11,318 nt of DNA from Bacteroidota bacterium (GTDB lineage: Bacteria > Bacteroidota > Ignavibacteria > T3Sed10-11). Numbering within the stretch: position 1 is the first letter of the stretch; the number at the start of each line of letters is the position of its first letter. The position numbers and the translations under genes are program-made. Of this stretch, positions 1 to 5,965 are shown in pieces. The DNA is taken from positions 1 through 11,318 of the forward strand of contig SKXH01000275.1 of the NCBI GenBank assembly GCA_007128495.1, read 5' to 3'. The notes beneath the pieces are model-generated. The model ran no database searches. It was not told where the DNA came from and saw only the letters and a list, made by a program, of their open reading frames with translations.

Positions 1-57
1 AAACAGTGTGCTGAGTAACAGCGTGATGAGAAATAGTAGAAATAATTGAACTTCCAT
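1..57 (-). CDS. Putative membrane protein, N-terminal fragment (runs off the window)
   Basis: An ATG at 57-55 opens a frame that stays open for 19 codons to the window edge. It reads MEVQLFLLFLITLLLSTLF, a strongly hydrophobic stretch that would be a signal peptide or first transmembrane helix. It lies just after the terminator that ends tonB, as a separate gene would. An AAGGGG run lies about 15 nt upstream inside the terminator arm, too far for a good ribosome binding site. The pattern of a short leader followed by a Leu-rich helix resembles the start of CNNM/DUF21 (CorC/HlyC-type) proteins, but 19 residues cannot establish that. A chance open frame is possible. Confidence 0.35.
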   Translation of the reverse strand, partial: MEVQLFLLFLITLLLSTLF

Positions 58-66
58 AATTGATAT

Positions 67-101
67 AAAAAACCCCTTACTGCATAACAATAAGGGGTTT
101 T
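67..101 (-). terminator. Intrinsic terminator of tonB
   Basis: A perfect 11-bp inverted repeat (69-79 with 91-101) has a CCCC/GGGG core and an 11-nt loop. Read on the minus strand, the second arm runs into six consecutive T (72-67), the classic rho-independent layout. It starts 14 nt beyond the tonB stop codon. Four T follow the stem on the plus strand too, so it could also stop transcription coming the other way, but the minus direction is stronger. Confidence 0.88.
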
Positions 102-114
102 ATGTCTGGTAAGT

Positions 115-771
115 TTATCGTGCTAACCGGAAATGAACCGGTATCGATACACGCACCGGAACCGGCTGACCGCGCTGTTTTCCGGGCGTAAACTCTGCTT
201 GTCGTACAGCTTCCGCCGCTGCTTCACCAAGTCCGGCTCCCGGATCATTGACTATCTCGGTGCGGACTACCTGGCCTTGCTCACTAACAAAGGCATAAAT
301 GTAAACGGTACCTTCAACACCGGCTCGCTTTGCAAGCTCAGGGTAACGTACCCGGCGCTGAATCGATTCTATACCGCCGACAATTTCAGGCATCTCTTCA
401 ACCGCAAGGAAGAATTCTTCCTCCGGTTCGTCGTCTGCCGGCGGCGGCGGTGGTGGAACGTCTTCATATTGATCGAGTTCGCTCCAATCAAAGTGGAGAT
501 CGTCCATCACTTCATCGCCCGGTGCTTCTATTGGTATCGGCGGGCGAGGCGGTGGTGGCGGCCGCTCTTCCTGTCTCGTGACATCAACATCCTCGATGTC
601 AACGAGCTCCTGGTCTTGCACTATAGTACCTTCAGGACCTTCCCACTCCGGTAGAAATCTGAATGCGATAATAAAAATCGCTATCGCAACTATCAGACTG
701 ATCTCAAGTACTTTTGGATACTTGAGCCGCAGGTCTTCTTCCGGTATCTTCCCTCGTTTTAATTTAGCCAT
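115..771 (-). CDS. tonB: TonB-family energy transducer
   Basis: A 218-residue protein that passes energy from the inner-membrane ExbB/ExbD proton channel to TonB-dependent receptors in the outer membrane. Residues 1-20 are a charged cytoplasmic leader and about 21-40 form one transmembrane helix (LEISLIVAIAIFIIAF). A periplasmic proline-rich, acidic linker follows, with proline runs at 71-75 and 106-111. Residues about 128-218 form the TonB C-terminal domain, shown by YPELAKRAGVEG, the VSEQGQV turn, AAEAVRQAEFTPG and a final VSIPVHFRL strand. The ATG at 771 is chosen over a TTG at 780 because GGGAG (785-781) lies 9 nt before the ATG but touches the TTG. It has its own promoter upstream and terminator downstream, so it is probably monocistronic. 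No exbB, exbD or receptor gene is visible, so the partner receptor cannot be inferred. The family call is firm. It could be one of several TonB paralogues. Confidence 0.93.
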   Translation of the reverse strand: MAKLKRGKIPEEDLRLKYPKVLEISLIVAIAIFIIAFRFLPEWEGPEGTIVQDQELVDIEDVDVTRQEERPPPPPRPPIPIEAPGDEVMDDLHFDWSELDQYEDVPPPPPPADDEPEEEFFLAVEEMPEIVGGIESIQRRVRYPELAKRAGVEGTVYIYAFVSEQGQVVRTEIVNDPGAGLGEAAAEAVRQAEFTPGKQRGQPVPVRVSIPVHFRLAR

Positions 772-778
772 ATATATC

Positions 779-798
779 AACTCCCTATTTTTGGAGTT
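779..798 (-). promoter_or_regulatory. Hairpin covering the tonB ribosome binding site
   Basis: On the minus-strand RNA, AACTCC (798-793) can pair perfectly with GGAGTT (784-779) across an 8-nt A-rich loop. The GGAG within the second arm is the ribosome binding site of tonB, so folding would hide it. The stem is only 6 bp and may be a chance match. It could tune translation or merely be weak structure. Confidence 0.35.
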
Positions 799-817
799 TA
801 CCTTGGTTATTTTTTAA

Positions 818-846
818 AATATACCAATATTAGAATGTTTTGTCAA
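818..846 (-). promoter_or_regulatory. tonB promoter, sigma-70-like
   Basis: On the minus strand there is an exact TTGACA at 846-841, a spacer of exactly 17 bp, and TATATT at 823-818 (5 of 6 to TATAAT). The expected start is near 811, giving a leader of about 40 nt before the tonB ATG. The same stretch nearly fits the Bacteroidota pattern: TTTG, 20 nt, then TATATTTT against TAnnTTTG. A short AATAT-ACCA-ATATT palindrome (818-831) overlaps the -10. No recognisable Fur box is seen. Confidence 0.75.
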
Positions 847-857
847 ATATTTTTCCT

Positions 858-878
858 ACATCTCCTATAACAAGATGT
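858..878 (-). terminator. Weak hairpin after the VanZ-like gene
   Basis: A perfect 6-bp inverted repeat, ACATCT/AGATGT, with a 9-nt loop lies 7 nt after the VanZ-like stop codon and before the tonB promoter. It sits where the end of the nuo-nnr transcript would be expected. The stem is only moderately stable and AGGAAAAATATTT follows it rather than a U run, so termination here would be inefficient or factor-dependent. Confidence 0.3.
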
Positions 879-885
879 GTTCTGA

Positions 886-1302
886 TTAGTTCCGTAGAAC
901 GCGGATACTCCGTTCAGGCCAGATTCGATATAAACCGGCTGTATAGAGCATAGCATATACTACTGCACCAAGAATGTTCGCAATACCGTCACCGATAGTC
1001 GGGTAACGATCCGGGATGAAAGTTTGATACCACTCAACAATGATGCCGAAAACAGCAACAAAAAGGACTGTAAACAACAGTGTGTGAGTTTTCATCATCG
1101 CGCCGTTTGCGTGGTATAATAACGCCCGGTGTACGAGCATTGCAAATAAAAAATGCATCCCGAAATGAACCACTTTGTCAAGTCCCTGAATACCCACCTC
1201 CGGAACATAGGAACCGGGGGTTCCGGTCGCAATAATAACAAAGATTCCATAAAAAATTGTCGGGGCACTATATACCCAAAATCCCTTATTCGTATCCTTC
1301 AA
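886..1302 (-). CDS. VanZ-like family membrane protein
   Basis: A small integral membrane protein of 138 residues with about four transmembrane helices (roughly 8-26, 44-62, 72-92 and 102-124). It carries the VanZ-family pattern: LDKVVHFGMHFLFAML at 41-56, with Asp42, Lys43 and His46, and later GIIVEWYQ...R...GDGIANILGA (Glu90, Gln93, Arg99, Asp105, Asn109, Gly112). VanZ itself gives low-level teicoplanin resistance. The biochemical role of most family members is unknown, and nothing here indicates antibiotic resistance. The start is TTG at 1302, overlapping the nnr stop as TTGA, with AAGGA 9 nt upstream (1316-1312). No ATG lies in a better place. The overlap implies translational coupling to nnr and makes this the last gene of the nuo-nnr transcript. 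Confidence 0.82.
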   Translation of the reverse strand: MKDTNKGFWVYSAPTIFYGIFVIIATGTPGSYVPEVGIQGLDKVVHFGMHFLFAMLVHRALLYHANGAMMKTHTLLFTVLFVAVFGIIVEWYQTFIPDRYPTIGDGIANILGAVVYAMLYTAGLYRIWPERSIRVLRN

Positions 1303-2861
1303 CCTGTAATTTCCTTCAATACCTTCAATAACTCTTCTTGAATATCTCCCGCAGTCATTGCCTGTTCGCCATATCTCGCTTTTGCTGCGTCTCCGGCAAC
1401 TCCATGAATATAAGCGCCAGAATATGCTGCCGCATCATCCGTCATCCCCTGCGCCCACAAGCCGGCAATTACTCCAGTAAGGACATCTCCAGCTCCTGCA
1501 GTCGCCATCCCGGGATTTCCGGTTCGATTAATATAAAGGATACCATCTTTTGATGCAACTATTGACGGTCCTCCTTTTAATAAAACTGTAATATTACGCA
1601 TACGCGCATAACGTTGAACAACACCAAGACGTTCATTCTTTATTTCATCGTTGCTGATACCGGTTAATCGGGAGAACTCGCCGGTATGTGGAGTTATTAT
1701 AACACGGGCTTCCCGTTTCGCAAGTATTGTATCATTTCCCGCGAGTAAATTCAATCCATCGGCATCGAGAACGAGCGGTTTTTGTATTTCTTTCACCATA
1801 CGCACGATGATTTCTTTTACATCCTCCGAAACCGATAAACCGGGACCGACGGCAATAACATCTGCCCATTCACATTGTTGTCGTATTCGATCCCAGGATG
1901 AAGCGTGTAATACTCCCGATCCGTTATCTGCAAGAGGCAGTGTCATTATCTCTGTTAATTTTTTTTCCATCATAAGGTTTAACTGTTCCGGCACGCCCAG
2001 AACAACTGCACCCGCGCCGCTTCGCAATGCACTTGTTGAGGTCAGTGCTGCGGCACCGGTTAATCCGGTAGACCCGGCAAGCACAAACACCTTACCGAGT
2101 TGATATTTGTGTGCATCAAGGGCTCGCTTTGGAAATGCATTGCGGACATCACGTTCCTGCACAAGAAATGTTTTAATCTTTGCCCTTCGAAAAACTTCCG
2201 GGGGGATTTGAATATCAATACAGATAATTTTGCCGGATGCATCACGCCCCGGTGAGAAGAGGAGACCGGTTTTCACCAAGCCCATAGTACACGTAAAATC
2301 TACCTGCATCGTTATACCTTTAGCATTGCCGGTATCCGCATCGATACCTGACGGTACATCGATGGCCACGCGGGTCGCCGATTGTGTATTCATCCATTCG
2401 ACAATTGAAGCAACTTTCGATTTAAGCTTTCCTTTAAATCCGGTGCCGAGTATTGCATCGACAATGACATCACTATGAGGAAGTTGTTCTAATTTTTGAC
2501 GGTTTATCGATGGAATAAGTGTTAAATTTCCGGAAGAATCGGTCCGGCTCATTTTTTTTATGATATCGGCATTTACCCGTGCATCACCTTTAAGCTGATT
2601 CACCGGAGAGAGTGCGGCCACCGTGACGGTACAACTCTGTTCGAAGAGATGACGTGCAAGTGCAAATCCGTCCCCACCGTTGTTGCCTTTACCACAGATT
2701 ATCAGAATATTTTTTTGAGAAAGGGATTGGATATGGCGATGCATGGCATCGGCGGTGCCGCGGGCGGCATTTTCCATCAAAATTATTCCGGGAATGCCGT
2801 ACTTCTTTATCGCTTCTTCATCACATTCCCGCATCTCATGTGCTGAGGCAATTTGTTGCAT
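1299..2861 (-). CDS. nnr: Bifunctional NAD(P)H-hydrate epimerase / ADP-dependent NAD(P)H-hydrate dehydratase
   Basis: A cytoplasmic repair enzyme of 520 residues. The N-terminal YjeF_N domain (about 1-230) interconverts the R and S forms of hydrated NADH and NADPH. The C-terminal ribokinase-like domain (about 240-515) dehydrates the S form back to the normal cofactor, with ADP as energy source in bacteria. Epimerase marks are GKGNNGGDG at 57-65, VDAILGTG at 134-141 and AIDVPSGIDADTG at 166-178. Dehydratase marks are LAGSTGLTGA near 261-270, VGPGL at 338-342, LDADGLNLL at 365-373, TPHTGEFSRL at 390-399, LKGGPSIV at 428-435 and NPGMATAGAGDVLTG at 449-463, with Asp459 as the likely catalytic base. 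Both domains look complete, and the length is normal for the fused E. coli YjeF type. The gene starts 4 nt after the nuoN stop and has no clear ribosome binding site, so it is probably translated by coupling. Its stop overlaps the VanZ-like start. Confidence 0.96.
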   Translation of the reverse strand: MQQIASAHEMRECDEEAIKKYGIPGIILMENAARGTADAMHRHIQSLSQKNILIICGKGNNGGDGFALARHLFEQSCTVTVAALSPVNQLKGDARVNADIIKKMSRTDSSGNLTLIPSINRQKLEQLPHSDVIVDAILGTGFKGKLKSKVASIVEWMNTQSATRVAIDVPSGIDADTGNAKGITMQVDFTCTMGLVKTGLLFSPGRDASGKIICIDIQIPPEVFRRAKIKTFLVQERDVRNAFPKRALDAHKYQLGKVFVLAGSTGLTGAAALTSTSALRSGAGAVVLGVPEQLNLMMEKKLTEIMTLPLADNGSGVLHASSWDRIRQQCEWADVIAVGPGLSVSEDVKEIIVRMVKEIQKPLVLDADGLNLLAGNDTILAKREARVIITPHTGEFSRLTGISNDEIKNERLGVVQRYARMRNITVLLKGGPSIVASKDGILYINRTGNPGMATAGAGDVLTGVIAGLWAQGMTDDAAAYSGAYIHGVAGDAAKARYGEQAMTAGDIQEELLKVLKEITG

Positions 2862-2865
2862 AGAT

Positions 2866-4290
2866 TCAGAACAATCCGGTTGTTAATCGCAGTATAGTCG
2901 ACGGCAGTATACCCATCTGTATCACAGCGATAGCCGATATCACAAGTGCCGCGATACCGATGTATGATGGCTCGACTTCGAGCGTTACATCTCCATCATA
3001 AAAGTACATATAAACTATTACCCGTATATAATAATAAACTCCGACAACACTTGCGAGTACTCCGGCTATTGCAAGCCACGTATAGCCCTCCTGAATAGCG
3101 GAAATGAAAATATAGTATTTACCGAAGAAACCGGCAAACGGCGGAATACCCGAAAGTGAAAACATAAAGATGGCCATTAATGCGGCCAAAAACGGTTTGC
3201 GGGATGCAAATCCTTTATATTCATCAAACGTCAGATTTTTATTCTCACCATATTCTACCATTGATAAAATACCGAAGGCACCAATATTCATAAAACCGTA
3301 TGCAACGACATAAAACATAACGCCGCTCATACCAAGCTCGCTGGCGGCGGCAAACCCGATAAGCATATATCCTGCGTGTGCAATGCTCGAATAAGCGAGC
3401 ATTCGTTTTAGATTATGCTGGCTTATAGCAATAACATTGCCGACAACCATAGAGCAAACGGCAAGAATAGCAAAAAGGTCCTGCAGTTTTTCGGTTCCAC
3501 CGGCAAAAGCATACATCACAACAATAAGGAAACCGGAAAAAGCCGCGGCTTTTCCTGCCGTGGACATATACGCGGTAATTGTCGTCGGTGCACCTTCGTA
3601 CACATCGGGTGCCCACATATGAAACGGCACCGATGCTACTTTAAACGAGAAACCCATCGTAAGCATTGCAACACCAATCCAGAATATAGTACTGTTGAAA
3701 AGCTCATCGAGCTGTCCGGCAATTGCCGGAAGATTTGTTGTTGCCGATGCACCGTATATCAATGCCATACCATAGACGAGAAATCCGGTTGCAAACGCGC
3801 CCAGCAGAAAATATTTCAGTGCAGACTCATTGGAAGTTAATCTGCCCCGCATAAACCCGGCGAGCACATAAAAACTAATCGACATCAATTCGATGCCGAT
3901 AAACAACATCAACAAGTCTCGCGAGGAGGCGATGAGCATCATTCCGACAAGCGAGAAGAGGATCATTGCATAATATTCGCTGTGGTATATACCCATTCGC
4001 TCGATGTACTGGCGCGATAGCAAGAATGTCAGAATCGTAATAATAATGAAAACAACGTGAAAGAAACTGGCGAAACCACCGACATTCACCATCTCGTAAA
4101 ATGCCGACTCACGTATCGGATACAGATAGATTGCAGAAACCATTGCGGCGAGTAAACCGGCAATACTGAATACAAACACCGCCGGTTCCGCCCGCTTGAT
4201 AGTAATTTCGAGCATTAGTATCGCCAGTGCCGTTACGGTAACGATGAGTATCGGAAGAATATTTAAAAGATCGGTCGGGTTAAAATCCAT
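2866..4290 (-). CDS. nuoN: NADH-quinone oxidoreductase subunit N
   Basis: An antiporter-like subunit of the complex I membrane arm, 474 residues with about 14 transmembrane helices, each such subunit forming one proton channel. The expected channel residues are present: Glu134 in GIELMS (TM5), Lys217 in FKVASVPFHMWAPDVYEG (TM7), Lys247 in STAGKAAAF (TM8) and Lys391 in GFFGKYYIF (TM12). HNLKRMLAYSSIAHAGYML at about 292-310 is the family signature. The length is close to E. coli NuoN. A 60-nt spacer separates it from nuoM. The ATG at 4290 begins the hydrophobic N-terminus correctly, but no Shine-Dalgarno sequence is visible. It is the last of the five nuo genes and is followed after 4 nt by nnr. 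Confidence 0.97.
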   Translation of the reverse strand: MDFNPTDLLNILPILIVTVTALAILMLEITIKRAEPAVFVFSIAGLLAAMVSAIYLYPIRESAFYEMVNVGGFASFFHVVFIIITILTFLLSRQYIERMGIYHSEYYAMILFSLVGMMLIASSRDLLMLFIGIELMSISFYVLAGFMRGRLTSNESALKYFLLGAFATGFLVYGMALIYGASATTNLPAIAGQLDELFNSTIFWIGVAMLTMGFSFKVASVPFHMWAPDVYEGAPTTITAYMSTAGKAAAFSGFLIVVMYAFAGGTEKLQDLFAILAVCSMVVGNVIAISQHNLKRMLAYSSIAHAGYMLIGFAAASELGMSGVMFYVVAYGFMNIGAFGILSMVEYGENKNLTFDEYKGFASRKPFLAALMAIFMFSLSGIPPFAGFFGKYYIFISAIQEGYTWLAIAGVLASVVGVYYYIRVIVYMYFYDGDVTLEVEPSYIGIAALVISAIAVIQMGILPSTILRLTTGLF

Positions 4291-4325
4291 GGGTTATGCT
4301 ACATTAACTGGTATTTAAATACATT

Positions 4326-4350
4326 TATTTATTACACGCCTGAATAAATA
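4326..4350 (-). repeat. AT-only hairpin directly after nuoM
   Basis: A perfect 8-bp inverted repeat (TATTTATT 4326-4333 with AATAAATA 4343-4350) has a 9-nt loop and abuts the nuoM stop codon. The stem is made only of A-T pairs and no U run follows, so it is a poor terminator. It may be an RNA-stability or processing element in the nuoM-nuoN spacer, or chance in an AT-rich stretch. Confidence 0.35.
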
Positions 4351-5949
4351 TCACCGTGTTCTGTTTTCCGGATATGATGACTGCTCTGGTCCGAAAACAT
4401 CCTCTTCGCTAACTCCTTCTGCCTGTGCGGCACGATGCATCATTCTCCCCCGCTCAACCTGTTCAAGCAACCGCTGACCCGATGCTTCGGTCTTGTCCAG
4501 AAATGTCGCCGGATAAATTCCTATCCATATGACAAAAACCGCAATCGGTACTAATGTTATAATTTCCCGCGGGTTGATATCCAGTAATTTTTTATTGTCG
4601 GGATTTTCAAGCTCGCCGAGCATTACCCGCTGATACATCCAGAGCATATACACCGCTGCAAGTATAACCCCCGTTGCAGCAAAAACCGCGTACCAATACG
4701 AATCAAGTGCTTGTGACTGGAATGCACCCAACAATATCAGGAACTCACCGACGAAACCGTTTAACCCCGGCAATCCAATAGATGATAATGTAATGAATAA
4801 AAAGAATGCGGCAAATACAGGCATTACCTTCGCAATACCACCGAAATCAACTATAAGCCGCGTGCGGCGTCGTTCATAGATCATACCGACAAGCAAAAAG
4901 AGCGCCCCGGTACTGAGACCGTGACTTACCATATGAATAATACTTCCCTGCATTGCCTCCTCGTTAAGAGCGAATATACCGAGCACGATAAACCCGAGAT
5001 GGCTGACCGAGGAATACGCAATCAATTTTTTAACATCGGTTTGTACCATTGCTACAAGCGCTCCGTATATTATCCCGATAACGGCAAGGATACTAATGAT
5101 CGGCATGAATTCATAGGTGGCTGCGGGAAACAATGGCAGACAAAATCTGATTAACCCGTACGTACCCATCTTCAACAATACACCGGCAAGAATTACACTT
5201 CCTGCCGTGGGGGCTTCGACGTGCGCATCGGGCAGCCACGTGTGCAGCGGAAATATCGGCACTTTGATCAGGAAACTTAATGCAAATGCGAGAAACATCC
5301 ATGATTGGAGTGTCAGTGAAATTGTCGGCGATATATCATATAACACCAGTAAATCTGCAGTAAAATGCCCGATCGTTTGCGATGCATAAACACCTATCCA
5401 TATGATCGCGACAAGCATCAATAAACTGCCGACCATTGTAAAGAGGAAAAATTTTACCGCCGCGTATATTCGCTCTTTTCCGCCCCACACCCCGATGATA
5501 AAGTACATCGGGATAAGCATCGCTTCCCAGAAAATATAAAACAAGAACATATCCAGTGCGAGAAACACACCGATCATACCGACTTCAAGCAGAAGTAAAA
5601 ATACAAAATACTCTTTAACCCGATGCTTAATACCCGACCACGATGCAAGTACGGAGATCGGCATTATAAACGCGGTAAGCATAACCAATAACAACGATAT
5701 CCCGTCAACACCGACCCGGTAAGCAACATCGATAGTTTCGATCCAGCTCACTTCCTGATAAAACTGAAATCCTGCCACAGAACTATTGAAGCGGAAAAAC
5801 AAGAGTAACGCCAACACAAACGTAAAAAGAGTTGATAGCAACGCTACCCAGCGCATCGCGTTGTGACTTGTTCTGTTAAAGAATAAGAGGATGAACGCAC
5901 CGAGAAGCGGTGAAAATATTAAATAAGTAAGTAGATTATTTTCAAACAT
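4351..5949 (-). CDS. nuoM: NADH-quinone oxidoreductase subunit M
   Basis: The middle antiporter-like subunit of complex I, 532 residues with about 14 transmembrane helices. The proton-path residues are in place: Glu142 in FWEAMLIPMYF (TM5), Lys229 in FLIKVPIFPLHTWLPDAH (TM7), Lys260 in LLKMGTYG (TM8) and Glu402 in NGFVGEFLILLG (TM12). Glu402 is the NuoM-type glutamate where NuoL and NuoN carry lysine, which separates NuoM from its paralogues. VKKLIAYSSVSHLGF at 306-320 is the family signature. After the last helix (about 465-482) the protein continues for some 45-50 charged residues, longer than E. coli NuoM. The start is 16 nt after the nuoL stop, with no Shine-Dalgarno sequence. Confidence 0.97.
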   Translation of the reverse strand: MFENNLLTYLIFSPLLGAFILLFFNRTSHNAMRWVALLSTLFTFVLALLLFFRFNSSVAGFQFYQEVSWIETIDVAYRVGVDGISLLLVMLTAFIMPISVLASWSGIKHRVKEYFVFLLLLEVGMIGVFLALDMFLFYIFWEAMLIPMYFIIGVWGGKERIYAAVKFFLFTMVGSLLMLVAIIWIGVYASQTIGHFTADLLVLYDISPTISLTLQSWMFLAFALSFLIKVPIFPLHTWLPDAHVEAPTAGSVILAGVLLKMGTYGLIRFCLPLFPAATYEFMPIISILAVIGIIYGALVAMVQTDVKKLIAYSSVSHLGFIVLGIFALNEEAMQGSIIHMVSHGLSTGALFLLVGMIYERRRTRLIVDFGGIAKVMPVFAAFFLFITLSSIGLPGLNGFVGEFLILLGAFQSQALDSYWYAVFAATGVILAAVYMLWMYQRVMLGELENPDNKKLLDINPREIITLVPIAVFVIWIGIYPATFLDKTEASGQRLLEQVERGRMMHRAAQAEGVSEEDVFGPEQSSYPENRTR

Positions 5950-5965
5950 AATTGTGATGATTTAA

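Noticed and set aside
133..654. Long plus-strand open frame (173 codons) opposite tonB
   Set aside because: It is antisense to a clear TonB protein. Its translation is rich in Arg, Phe and Tyr with no recognisable domain, and it is explained by the proline-rich composition of tonB.
772..780. TTG start at 780 for tonB
   Set aside because: The ribosome binding site GGGAG directly touches this TTG, leaving no spacing, while the ATG at 771 lies 9 nt away.
1651..2103. Plus-strand open frame (150 codons) opposite nnr
   Set aside because: Rich in Ser, Thr and Pro, as expected from the reverse complement of a coding gene; it overlaps the essential dehydratase motifs on the other strand.
3415..3840. 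Plus-strand open frame (141 codons) opposite nuoN
   Set aside because: The translation is rich in Cys, His and Arg without a domain pattern and lies wholly within the conserved nuoN frame. It is a shadow frame.
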